A stretch of DNA of 21,138 bases from a virus, in the IMG/VR virus record IMGVR_UViG_3300047560_001263, positions 1 through 21,138 of that record; one strand, written 5' to 3'. A model generated the notes under the pieces. It did not search any database. It saw only the letters and a program-made list of their open reading frames with translations, and had not been told where the DNA came from. How positions within the stretch are numbered: the first letter of the stretch is position 1; every line of letters starts with the position of its first letter. Positions 13,151 to 21,138 of this stretch are shown here, piece by piece. The translations under genes and the position numbers were made by a program.

Positions 13151-14838
13151 TGGCGTTACCATCAGGAAAAGACATAGACGCTCAGTTAAAGAGCACCGTA
13201 ACGGACATAGAGAAGCCTACGATCGATACGTCGTATGGTTCTTATACTACTTTGGGTGCAAAGCCTTCAGATTTCAATCCTGGTCTCGTTCTTGGAAATG
13301 CACCTAATCAAGATAAGAATGCATTATTATTTCAACCTAAGCCGTTCTCACCAGAAGATTCTGGTAGAAACACCAAAGTAGCGGGCGAGGGTAAGCCAGA
13401 CGACACTGGTGATAATGCTCAGAAGAAAGCAAAAGACGAGAAGAAGACTCAGGTTCCAAAGAACTTGAAGCCTGATAATCCGACTGCTGCTTCTCAAGAC
13501 AAAGACAAGCCGATCCTCGAAGCGATCATGAGTGCCGATCCTGGTAACATCGTCGGTGCAGTTCAAAAAGCTTTGCAAGCGATGGTAATGCTTAAGATGA
13601 TGGATAAGCTCACGAGTCCAGCTGGCATAGCTGCTATGGCTGCCGGTGGTATGGGTGGTGCATTGGGTGCATTGTCTGGCATCATGGGTGGTCCGGGTTC
13701 TATGATGAACCTTATGGGTGCTGCGATGCCTGCACTTCAGGGCGCTCTTCCTCTTTCACAACTCGGTGCAGTAAATCTCGGCATAACAGGAATGCTTTCT
13801 GGTAATCCAGTCGGTGCATTGGCTGCTGATGCTGTACAGGCTGCAGCTTATACTGCTTCAGCTATCGCAGTAGCTAAAGCTGCTTCTACTCCATTAGGAC
13901 AAACGATCGCTACTGCTGCGATGCTTGGTGGACCTGCGCTTGGTCTTACACCAAACAGTCTTGCATATACTATCGCTTTGTCGACTCCCGGGACTGTGAT
14001 AAGAAAGTCTTCTTATGTAAACGGTATAGCTATTAACTCCACTTTGGAAGTTGTAGATCCGTTCATTCAAAACCAGTTGGGTGATATTCCACAGTTAGCG
14101 GGCGATGAACACGTTATCATAGCTCAAAACAGTATGAATCAGTTCAGAATGGGTATGGGTATTCCAGTTGTCAGACAACTGAATGCCGCCAACATCATCG
14201 GTGGTGTTATGGCAGACAGTCTCATCAATGGTATTACTAGTAATATTATCAATCCTGATCTTTCTAACGCAGCTGCAAACATCTTGACTGGTGCAGGCAT
14301 CGGCGCGCTTCTTGGAGGAGCTAAGGGAGCTATCGGTGGTGCATTACTCGGTGGCGTAACTGGAGGTGTAGGTGGAATCGTAGACGCTGGTCTTAACAGT
14401 CTTCTCGGTGGTGGACTGGGTGATCTTGGCGGAATGGTAGGAAAACTATTACCAGATATCGCCGGTGGTATAACTAACGTCATCGGACCACACTCTCAAC
14501 TCGGTAACTTAAATGTTGGCGCTATCGGTGGATTGATGAACGAGACTACTAAAGCTCTCTCACTCGCAAGTAAAGAGTTTAAGATCGCCAGCGTATTTGG
14601 ATCTAACGTAGCTGAACAAGTAGCAGACGTGCATGACTCTATGTTAGGTAACGTTCTTAAGAATGCCGTTGCAGGTGCCGCAGCTGGCGCTGCTATTGGA
14701 GCTGCTGCTTCTGCTTTAGCGCCGACTACACTTCGTACTGTAACTAACGGCGTAAGAATAACTGTTGGAGTTCCAATAACACCTCCAGCTATTGTGAGTC
14801 CGAACTACTTCTATTATAAAGATACTGGTATATTATAA
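13150..14838 (+). CDS. Glycine-zipper hub-associated structural protein
   Basis: Function not recognised. The 562 residues contain a hydrophilic, Lys/Asp-rich N-terminal third (1-125), a Gly/Ala/Met-rich hydrophobic region (155-265), a beta-like central domain (280-345), glycine-zipper stretches GAGIGALLGGAKGAIGG (381-397), LLGGVTGGVGG (399-409) and AAGAAIGAAASALA (511-524), and a short beta tail ending in YFYYKDTGIL. Such repeats occur in membrane-inserting proteins, so it may form or plug a channel in the spike region, or be a membrane-active part of DNA injection; this is inference. It lies between the gp5 OB-fold and the beta-helix spike gene with TAATG overlaps at both ends, so it is made together with hub parts. 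Confidence 0.7.
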   Translation: MALPSGKDIDAQLKSTVTDIEKPTIDTSYGSYTTLGAKPSDFNPGLVLGNAPNQDKNALLFQPKPFSPEDSGRNTKVAGEGKPDDTGDNAQKKAKDEKKTQVPKNLKPDNPTAASQDKDKPILEAIMSADPGNIVGAVQKALQAMVMLKMMDKLTSPAGIAAMAAGGMGGALGALSGIMGGPGSMMNLMGAAMPALQGALPLSQLGAVNLGITGMLSGNPVGALAADAVQAAAYTASAIAVAKAASTPLGQTIATAAMLGGPALGLTPNSLAYTIALSTPGTVIRKSSYVNGIAINSTLEVVDPFIQNQLGDIPQLAGDEHVIIAQNSMNQFRMGMGIPVVRQLNAANIIGGVMADSLINGITSNIINPDLSNAAANILTGAGIGALLGGAKGAIGGALLGGVTGGVGGIVDAGLNSLLGGGLGDLGGMVGKLLPDIAGGITNVIGPHSQLGNLNVGAIGGLMNETTKALSLASKEFKIASVFGSNVAEQVADVHDSMLGNVLKNAVAGAAAGAAIGAAASALAPTTLRTVTNGVRITVGVPITPPAIVSPNYFYYKDTGIL

Positions 14839-15839
14839 TGGCATATGAACCAACACAACGCGATTTAAACTTAGCTCAAGCTGCCGGTGTACCTCCAGGT
14901 AAAACTGTTGAGATCGCCGGTAATAAGTTTACTATGCCTGATAATGCAGCATCGAGTTCTTCAGCTAAAAAGAAAGTTGATAATAAGAGACTGGACGATC
15001 ATCCTAATTTAGGTGATCAATATCTTCTCAAAGTCGTATCAGACGCAGTTGGCAACTACTTCTTCCAGTCACGTGATCCTAAATCTCTTGCTACGATGAA
15101 AGCTACTGTCACTGAAGACGGTAAGTACTCTACTGAGATGATGGATAAGACTGGTACTAGAAATTCTGTCGACAGTAACGGGGTAAAGACTGCAGCTGCT
15201 AGTACTACGACTACTACTGCGGGTCATAACGACTCTGCTACTGGTGGCGGTGTACGTTCGAACGTTGGTAAGGGCAAAGATACACAGAACGGTGAAGCTG
15301 AGACTAAGTCTACTGACGGACCGAAGATCAATACTTCTAATCAGTCTAATCAAAACTATGGTCAGGGTGGTAATGGTCGACAAGTTATGGAAGGTGATCA
15401 GTCGATCGTAGTCAACAACGGTCTTCTAGCATACAAAGCTTCTAAGGGATTTAGTGTTAACTCAGACAAGTCCGTTCAGTTATTTTCACAAGCTGGCGAG
15501 TTCTCTATTAACGCTAAAGCCGGTAATATCGCTATGACTTCTACGAACGGTGAGATAACACTCAACGCTTCTAAGAAGATTACTTTACAAGTAGCCGATA
15601 ACAGGATCTCTATAACTCCCCAGGGAATAGCTATATTTAATGCTGCTACTGGTGGTTATCTTAACATAATTTCTAACGGCAGCTTAGTAGCTATCGGTAA
15701 GGGTTCAACTGTAGCATTCTGTGCTCCAAACTCTACAGCGTATCTATCTGGTAAAGCAGTCAGAACAAAATCTGATGATGGCACTAAGCTTGAGAATTCA
15801 AGCACTGTTCCTCCATCTGGTCAATTAGTAGTAGGATAA
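14838..15839 (+). CDS. Beta-helix spike protein, gp5 C-terminal-like
   Basis: Probable central spike. The 333 residues open with a globular part including KVVSDAVGNYFFQSRD (65-80) and TVTEDGKYSTEMMDKTGT (90-107), similar in pattern to the segment before the beta-helix in T4 gp5. A disordered Thr/Ser/Asn-rich linker follows (118-185), then short strands separated by Asn/Gly turns (186-300: QSIVVNNG, KGFSVNSDKS, GEFSINAKAG, GEITLNASKK, NRISITPQG), as expected of a triple-stranded beta-helix. The gp5 function of T4 appears split over the OB-fold gene and this one. A PAAR-type tip was not seen. Next gene (gp25) starts four bases after the stop. Confidence 0.7.
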   Translation: MAYEPTQRDLNLAQAAGVPPGKTVEIAGNKFTMPDNAASSSSAKKKVDNKRLDDHPNLGDQYLLKVVSDAVGNYFFQSRDPKSLATMKATVTEDGKYSTEMMDKTGTRNSVDSNGVKTAAASTTTTTAGHNDSATGGGVRSNVGKGKDTQNGEAETKSTDGPKINTSNQSNQNYGQGGNGRQVMEGDQSIVVNNGLLAYKASKGFSVNSDKSVQLFSQAGEFSINAKAGNIAMTSTNGEITLNASKKITLQVADNRISITPQGIAIFNAATGGYLNIISNGSLVAIGKGSTVAFCAPNSTAYLSGKAVRTKSDDGTKLENSSTVPPSGQLVVG

Positions 15840-15843
15840 AAAG

Positions 15844-16269
15844 ATGGCACTCACAAGAGCCCAACTCATTTCACAGACACAGAAGAAGGTCGAGACATAC
15901 TCGGACTTCGCTAATAGCTTTAAGCCTCATCCTACAACCGGTGAGTTGATCACACTTAAAAACGAAGACAGTATTAAGCAAGCTCTTAAGAACTTGATCT
16001 TGACTAATATAGGTGAGAGACTCTTTAATCCGTTCTTTGGTTCAAACGTTAACAAGACTATGTTCGAACTTGATAGTCCGTTTTTAATAGAAGACATGAA
16101 AAGATATGTTACGACGGCTGTCAATCAGTTTGAACCAAGAGTAAATCTGCTCATGGTAGATGTATACGATGAACCAGATTATCAAAGACTTACGGTAGTC
16201 GTTACTTTTTCTGTAATAAATACTTCTGAACCGATAAGTCTAAATCTATTCATTAGAAGAGTCCGATAA
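15844..16269 (+). CDS. 25: gp25-like baseplate wedge protein
   Basis: Small wedge protein that links sheath and wedge. The 141 residues carry the gp25/GPW family block LTNIGERLFNPFFGSNV (53-69) and the EPR motif at 97-99 (FEPRV), the conserved handshake motif of gp25-type proteins, followed by a beta-rich C-terminus. Length is close to T4 gp25 (132). It is followed by gp6 with a TAATG overlap, the usual gene pairing. Confidence 0.95.
   Translation: MALTRAQLISQTQKKVETYSDFANSFKPHPTTGELITLKNEDSIKQALKNLILTNIGERLFNPFFGSNVNKTMFELDSPFLIEDMKRYVTTAVNQFEPRVNLLMVDVYDEPDYQRLTVVVTFSVINTSEPISLNLFIRRVR
16215..16222 (+). promoter_or_regulatory. Possible late promoter box before gp6
   Basis: AATAAATA on the plus strand near the 3' end of gp25, 47 bases before the gp6 ATG and in the correct orientation. 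Seven of eight bases match TATAAATA. Confidence 0.4.
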
Positions 16270-18110
16270 TGGCAAATAGCTCGCTCTCGCTTACATCTCT
16301 TGACTTTGGAACATTAAGGTCAAATCTCAAGAGCTATTTGGCTTCTCAGCCAAACTTCAAAGACTACAACTTTGATGGATCGAACATGGGTGTCCTTATG
16401 GACATCATGAGCTATAATACTTTCATCAATTCATTCTATTTGAACATGGTAGCTTCTGAGATGTTTATGGACTCAGCTCAGAAGCTAGATTCAGTCGTAT
16501 CTCATGCAAAAGAACTAAACTATGTTCCTAAGTCTTACTCTTCTTCTATAGCTACTATTGACTTAACAGTAGATGCTGGTGTAGTAGCTAACCCGTTCAT
16601 CATTCCAAAGGGTACTCTGTTTAGTGGTACCAATTCTAACGGTTCGTTTACATTTACTACTGCTGAGACTGTATCTTATACTTCTACAAACTCTACATAT
16701 ACTGCTAACGGTTTGATGATCTATGAGGGTACTTATGTAACTGATTCATTCGTAGTCGACGATACTATTGAAAATCAAAAGTTTCTTCTACAAAACGAAA
16801 ACGCAGATGTAAGCAGTTTATCTGTTACCGTAACTGAGATCAATGCTGAAACTACTACCACTACTTATAAGAAAGTAGATACGCTCTTCAATCTTACTGC
16901 TGATTCAAAGGTATACTTCATTCAGGCTGCACAGAACGGTCAGTATGAAATCTTGTTCGGTGATGGAACTCTTGGTTACGTTCCTAAAAATGGATCAGTC
17001 ATTGAATTGAACTACAGAACGTGTGTTGGACCTACTTCTGATGGCGTTGCAGTCTTCACGCTTTCCAGTGATCTTGGTGTGATCAACGGACTTGGTTCAA
17101 TTGGTGCTGCTACTATTACTACTGTAGACAGCGCAGCTAGCGGTGAACTTCCAGAGACTATCGAATCTATTAGAAAGCTTGCTCCAAGATACTTTGCTAC
17201 ACAGCAACGTGCTATAGCTTCTGACGACTATGCTTCATTAGTGAGAAGCGAGTTTGGTGGTAAGATAGCTGACATCAACGTGTATGGTGGTGAACTTCTA
17301 AATCCAAAGCAATATGGCCGCGTAGCAGTTTGCTTGAAGCCGACTGCTGGTACTATCGCACCAGACTATCTGAAGAACCAGATAGTTACATATCTGAAGC
17401 CATACATAGCTCTTCCGAATCGTGTGCTCATAACAGATCCGGACTACATGTATCTTAAGATCGATTCTACAGTCCAATATGATCCAACTATTACTACTAA
17501 GACTCCTAGCGAGTTGAGTAGCAACATCACTGCTGCTATCAAGCAGTTCAGTTCTGATCACTTAGAGATGTTTGACAACGACTTCCGCTATTCCAAGTTT
17601 GTGACTCATATCGACAGCATCGATTCGAGTATAGTTAGTAACTCTACTGATATTAAGATAACGAAGAGAATATCTCCACTTATCAACTACTCTACTTCTT
17701 ATATCTTGGATTTCAACAATCCAGCAGAAGAAGAGGGAAGAAACGCTGCGATCGGGTACGTAGGTGGTAATAGATTCTATGATGAACCTATGGTTACATC
17801 GTCACCGTTCACTTACATAGATGATACTGGTACTGCTCTCGATCTATGCTACTACCGCGATGATAACTATGGCGTAATGGTCATCTATCGCTATGTAGAT
17901 GGCGCGTTCAAAGTAGTCAACAATGCTGCTGGCGAAGTAGACTACGCTACTGGTATAGTAAAGTTAAACAATCTTAAGACTTCTTCTTATGGTGACTACA
18001 TCTCTATATACATGGCACCTAAAAATAAAGACGTAATAGCTAACAACGATAAGATCATTATTGTTGACTTAGCAGACGTCGACGTCTCAATCATTACTCA
18101 CATGAAGTAA
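16269..18110 (+). CDS. 6: gp6-like baseplate wedge protein (Baseplate_J family)
   Basis: Wedge protein forming the inner iris of the baseplate. The 613 residues begin with NSFYLNMVASEMFMDSAQ (53-70) and VVSHAKELNYVPKS, typical of gp6. The baseplate J signature follows: ILFGDGTLGYVP (228-239) with NGSVIELNYRTCVG (241-254), then ETIESIRKLAPRYFATQQRA (296-314), SDDYASLVRSEFGGKIADI (318-336) and the YGRVAVCLKP strand (349-358). The C-terminal 130 residues are beta-rich and carry aromatic DDNYGVMVIYRYVDGA. Length is near T4 gp6 (660). Gp25 precedes it by overlap and the gp7-position gene follows after four bases. Confidence 0.95.
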   Translation: MANSSLSLTSLDFGTLRSNLKSYLASQPNFKDYNFDGSNMGVLMDIMSYNTFINSFYLNMVASEMFMDSAQKLDSVVSHAKELNYVPKSYSSSIATIDLTVDAGVVANPFIIPKGTLFSGTNSNGSFTFTTAETVSYTSTNSTYTANGLMIYEGTYVTDSFVVDDTIENQKFLLQNENADVSSLSVTVTEINAETTTTTYKKVDTLFNLTADSKVYFIQAAQNGQYEILFGDGTLGYVPKNGSVIELNYRTCVGPTSDGVAVFTLSSDLGVINGLGSIGAATITTVDSAASGELPETIESIRKLAPRYFATQQRAIASDDYASLVRSEFGGKIADINVYGGELLNPKQYGRVAVCLKPTAGTIAPDYLKNQIVTYLKPYIALPNRVLITDPDYMYLKIDSTVQYDPTITTKTPSELSSNITAAIKQFSSDHLEMFDNDFRYSKFVTHIDSIDSSIVSNSTDIKITKRISPLINYSTSYILDFNNPAEEEGRNAAIGYVGGNRFYDEPMVTSSPFTYIDDTGTALDLCYYRDDNYGVMVIYRYVDGAFKVVNNAAGEVDYATGIVKLNNLKTSSYGDYISIYMAPKNKDVIANNDKIIIVDLADVDVSIITHMK

Positions 18111-18114
18111 TCAC

Positions 18115-20265
18115 ATGGATTTCTCTGTAGAAAAGAAAATATCGAACTTCATTGAGAGTCAATTCCCCCAATTCTACTTAGAAGAGGGCGAAAACTTCGT
18201 TATGTTTGTGAAAGCCTACTATGAGTGGCTTGAGACTGAAGGAAACGCTGTAAGAGAAGCTCGTAGACTAGAAGACTATCGTGACATCGACAATACGATA
18301 GAAGACTTCTTAGTATACTTTCAAAGGAAATATCTCTATGGGATTCCGTTCAACGTAATCATCAATAAGAGATACTTACTTAAGCACATCTTAGACGTAT
18401 ATCGTTCTAAGGGTACTATTCAGTGCTACAAGCTTCTGTTCAAACTTATCTACAATCAAGACATAGACGTTTACCTTCCTGGAACTGACGTCTTTAAGCC
18501 GTCAGATGGTACTTGGTACAATCCAAAGTATATTGAAGTCACCGACGTACCAAATCTAACTGATTTTGTTGGCACCGAGATAGTCGGTATTAGTTCTGGT
18601 ACTACTGCTATCGTAGAGAGCTATAACACTGAGATCATCAACAACTCTAAAGTCTCTACACTCTTTATCTCAAATATACTTCCTCTTGGTGGTACGTTTG
18701 AACAAGGAGAAAAAGTTCTTAGACGCATTGATGAAGGTAATCCGTCTGCATTGGACGCAGCACCATCTATCGTAGGTTCTCTCGATAGGATCTTGGTCAT
18801 TGATGGTGGACAAGGCTATCATGTCGGTGAAGTAGTTAAGGTAGTACACAGAGATATAGTCAACAACGCTGTCAACTCTTTTGGCGTCGACGGCGAGCTT
18901 AGAATTACTGAAGTCATTGATGGCAATGGCGGCTTGAAGTTTGAAATAGAAGACGGTGGCTTTGGATTTACTACTAATGCTTCTTGTTTTGTGTATAGGG
19001 GTGTAGGTGACAATACAGGTGAAAACGCTTCCTTTAGTTTAGGTCCTGTAGCATATCAAACGTCGATTTCTTTTAATACAGACGTCATAGTAGATTACTA
19101 TGACACACAGCTTGATTCTACTTCTTTTGGATTGCCAGCTAGTCCTAGTGCAAACATTTCTTCTACATTAGATAGCTGTTTGACTACTACTTCTAGAAAC
19201 TTTGGTACTATAGCTGCTCTGACCAATGTTCGTGCTGGTAATACCTATACGAATTTGGCTGCTACTTTTGTTAGATCTTCTCAAACGACTCGTAATGCTC
19301 TTCCTGGTCAAGTGATCTACTACAACTATTCTAATACAGTTATCGGTGTTGGTACTATGTTTGCCGGCAACTCTTCTACTACTTTCTTTGAAGCTAACGA
19401 TGTTATAGTTCTACAAGCTACTAGTAATCCAAGTACAAAAGAATTGGCAGTTATCAAAGAAGTAGTTTCTAATACAGAACTTACACTGTATGGTCCTCCA
19501 AAGTACAGTTCTACTTTGACTTCTACATATAAGACTGCGCCGACTATTCTTCCATCTAACTATGCTCTATATGAATCAGAAATGGAGGGATCTACTGTAA
19601 ATAATCCAGTCGGTGAGAACGAAAGTCTTTATGCGTTTCCTAGCAGCGGTACCAACATCGTTGCTAATGCTTATGCTGTCAATTCTGGTAAAGGATACAT
19701 CGATGGTGAAACTGTAACGATGTATCTTGCTAACGGTCTAGGTGAGATAGAGATCGCCGCGAGCGGAACTGGATATGCTAATAATGAGAAGTTGGAATTC
19801 GCAGGAGGTGGTACTAACTCTGTAGCCCGTGGATATGTTACAACAGACAGTAACGGAGCTATTACTTCGTGTGTCTTACAGTACTCTGGTTCCGGTTATC
19901 AAAGCATACCAACAATAAGAGTCAAGACTACTAGTGGTTCTGGTGCAGTGTTGAGAACTACCATAGAGCCATATAACACGTTTAGCCAAATCATTGGTAA
20001 AGTTATAAAGACCGGTGTTGGAAGAACTAGGGGTTATTGGACTACTTCCAGAAGTTTCTTGGATAATGACAAATACATTCAAGATAGTTATTTTTATCAA
20101 GACTACTCCTATCAAATTAAAGTGGCTGCCACGCTTGATAAATATAAAGATATTCTTTATAAGTCTTTCCACACATCTGGTTCTGAGCTCTTTGGTAAGT
20201 ATTTAAACATCATTGTTGAAGAAGAGCCAATGGAAATTCTTCATGAAAATCTATACGTTGGTTAA
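18115..20265 (+). CDS. Large baseplate wedge-region protein in the gp7 position
   Basis: Virion structural protein, probably of the baseplate wedge. Its N-terminus (FSVEKKISNFIESQFPQFY, 3-21; FVKAYYEWLETEGNAVREAR, 31-50; the DFLVYFQRKYLYGIP helix, 64-78) is a block I recall from cyanophage-type T4-like structural proteins. GxGY modules occur at 231-235, 524-528, 550-554 and 591-595, and a variant GGFGF at 281-285. The C-terminus has YIQDSYFYQDYSYQIKV (654-670) and a final SELFGKYLNI segment (690-699), also typical of that group. At 716 residues it is shorter than T4 gp7 (1032). Gene order gp25-gp6-this-gp8 argues for a gp7 equivalent, but direct similarity to T4 gp7 is not visible, so no symbol is given. 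Confidence 0.8.
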   Translation: MDFSVEKKISNFIESQFPQFYLEEGENFVMFVKAYYEWLETEGNAVREARRLEDYRDIDNTIEDFLVYFQRKYLYGIPFNVIINKRYLLKHILDVYRSKGTIQCYKLLFKLIYNQDIDVYLPGTDVFKPSDGTWYNPKYIEVTDVPNLTDFVGTEIVGISSGTTAIVESYNTEIINNSKVSTLFISNILPLGGTFEQGEKVLRRIDEGNPSALDAAPSIVGSLDRILVIDGGQGYHVGEVVKVVHRDIVNNAVNSFGVDGELRITEVIDGNGGLKFEIEDGGFGFTTNASCFVYRGVGDNTGENASFSLGPVAYQTSISFNTDVIVDYYDTQLDSTSFGLPASPSANISSTLDSCLTTTSRNFGTIAALTNVRAGNTYTNLAATFVRSSQTTRNALPGQVIYYNYSNTVIGVGTMFAGNSSTTFFEANDVIVLQATSNPSTKELAVIKEVVSNTELTLYGPPKYSSTLTSTYKTAPTILPSNYALYESEMEGSTVNNPVGENESLYAFPSSGTNIVANAYAVNSGKGYIDGETVTMYLANGLGEIEIAASGTGYANNEKLEFAGGGTNSVARGYVTTDSNGAITSCVLQYSGSGYQSIPTIRVKTTSGSGAVLRTTIEPYNTFSQIIGKVIKTGVGRTRGYWTTSRSFLDNDKYIQDSYFYQDYSYQIKVAATLDKYKDILYKSFHTSGSELFGKYLNIIVEEEPMEILHENLYVG
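20137..20144 (+). promoter_or_regulatory. Possible late promoter box before gp8
   Basis: GATAAATA on the plus strand inside the end of the gp7-position gene, 130 bases before the gp8 start and in the same direction. Seven of eight bases match the late consensus. Confidence 0.35.
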
Positions 20266-20273
20266 GGACAAAA

Positions 20274-21138
20274 ATGGGTAAGATTCTTCCTCAATACAAA
20301 AAAGCAATAATAGATGAAGTAGCTAACAGCATTTCATCTAATACGTCTCAGTACTATGTTTTTGCTTCTAATCCGGTGGCTCAGGGAGAAACTATTCCGC
20401 CCATCATCAATGATGACTATCATACACTTTTCATCAATGATTGGCAGATGTTGTTTGGAAAGAAGTTAACTGAAAATGACATCATCCCAGTCATTGACTA
20501 TAATGTTTGGGTTTCCAACACGGTTTATACTTCATACAATAATACTACAGCCAACTTAAGTAACTATTTTGTAGTGACTGAGCCTGCTATTCCGGGTGGT
20601 AACTATCAAATATTCAAGTGCATAGATAACGCAAATGGCGCGCCTTCTACTGAAATTCCGGATCAATTACAATCTCGTTCATTCACTAAAGCTGACGGAT
20701 ACACTTGGAGATACATAGCTTCCGTTACTGATTCTAACTTTACTAAGTTTGCTTCTGCGAGCTACATTCCAGTGTTTCCAAACAATAGTATTGTAGCAGC
20801 TGCATATGATTATTCCGGTGTAGAAAAAATAGTCATATCAAATACTGGATCTGGCTACAACGCATATAATTCTGGTTATGTACGCGATGTAACTAATACT
20901 ACTGTAGTTCAGATCGAATCTGGAGCTTCTACTACACAAGACTATTATACAAGAAACGGAATCTATTTCTATAATCCATTGGAACCCACTACAGCTCAAC
21001 TCAAAGTCATAACCAACTACGTTTCAAATCTGAGTGGTAGATTTGTTTACTTAGACAGCGAGCTGAATACTAATAACGTAGTAGTGGATGAGACTCAGTA
21101 CATCATATCACCTAGAGTAGTATTTGAAACTGACGGAA
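20274..21138 (+). CDS. 8: gp8-like baseplate wedge protein, 5' part
   Basis: The gene runs off the window end after 288 complete codons. ATG at 20274 has AAGGA (20264-20268) five bases before it. The translation starts MGKILPQYKKAIIDEVANSI and contains SQYYVFASNP, INDWQMLFGKKLTENDIIPV, YNVWVSNTVYTSY, NYQIFKCIDNANGAPST and KADGYTWRYIAS. The order of an N-terminal domain with DxxxVIPxxxW and the KCxD ... DGYxWxY blocks matches T4 gp8, where the equivalents are VYRCLD and DGYVWEYLF. It also has a TGSGY motif, as in the preceding protein. T4 gp8 is 334 residues, so most of the gene is probably here. Confidence 0.85.
   Translation, partial: MGKILPQYKKAIIDEVANSISSNTSQYYVFASNPVAQGETIPPIINDDYHTLFINDWQMLFGKKLTENDIIPVIDYNVWVSNTVYTSYNNTTANLSNYFVVTEPAIPGGNYQIFKCIDNANGAPSTEIPDQLQSRSFTKADGYTWRYIASVTDSNFTKFASASYIPVFPNNSIVAAAYDYSGVEKIVISNTGSGYNAYNSGYVRDVTNTTVVQIESGASTTQDYYTRNGIYFYNPLEPTTAQLKVITNYVSNLSGRFVYLDSELNTNNVVVDETQYIISPRVVFETDG

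Noticed and set aside
14139-14483. 114-codon Pro-rich minus-strand frame
   Set aside because: Reverse complement of the Gly-rich zipper region, so the Pro richness is automatic.

Overview
This window is a piece of a T4-superfamily myovirus genome (contractile tail, Gram-negative host). It carries gp32 (ssDNA-binding protein), gp4 (head completion), gp26-type hub chaperone, gp48, gp53, a gp27-like hub protein, a gp5 OB-fold, gp25, gp6 and the start of gp8. The arrangement (OB-fold-only gp5, separate spike gene, very large gp7-position protein) is more like the cyanophage/rhizobial-phage branch of the superfamily than T4 itself. A GH19 endolysin with a GTA-type small holin would fit a proteobacterial host, possibly an alphaproteobacterium. 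That host guess is inference only; nothing in the window identifies the host directly.

Layout. 1-985 (+): gp32 behind a repeat-rich leader, closed by a strong intrinsic terminator (991-1016). 1018-2116 (-): lysis cassette, endolysin then holin, behind a late-type promoter box. 2230-7187 (-): two very large structural proteins, each carrying a different peptidoglycan hydrolase domain and a shared N-terminal module. 7177-8054 (-): gp26-type hub assembly chaperone with what looks like a programmed -1 frameshift (T7 slippery run, 6-nt spacer, perfect 7-bp hairpin) that adds 58 residues. 8082-8768 (-): tail-tube-family protein (gp54/gp19). 8769-9344 (-): conserved protein of unknown function. 9349-9792 (-): gp4. 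A divergent pair of late promoter boxes (9800-9824) separates this block from the rightward baseplate operon. 9837-21138 (+): gp48, gp53, gp27-like hub, gp5 OB-fold, a glycine-zipper protein, a beta-helix spike, gp25, gp6, a gp7-position protein and partial gp8. Most junctions are TAATG overlaps or gaps of a few bases.

How they work together. The rightward genes encode the baseplate hub, spike, wedge and tube cap. The leftward block supplies the hub chaperone, a tube-like protein and two tail-associated cell-wall enzymes. In T4 the cell-wall enzyme is the lysozyme domain inside gp5. Here gp5 is only an OB-fold, so the lytic transglycosylase and M15 peptidase proteins probably took over wall penetration at infection, while the GH19 endolysin and holin act at the end of the cycle. 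Late genes are probably driven by T4-type NATAAATA promoters: nine such octamers were found by eye, all pointing along the genes they precede.

There is no gene-free stretch longer than about 155 bases, and the longest (7188-7340) is read by the frameshift extension. I saw no tRNA, CRISPR array, insertion sequence or integrase.
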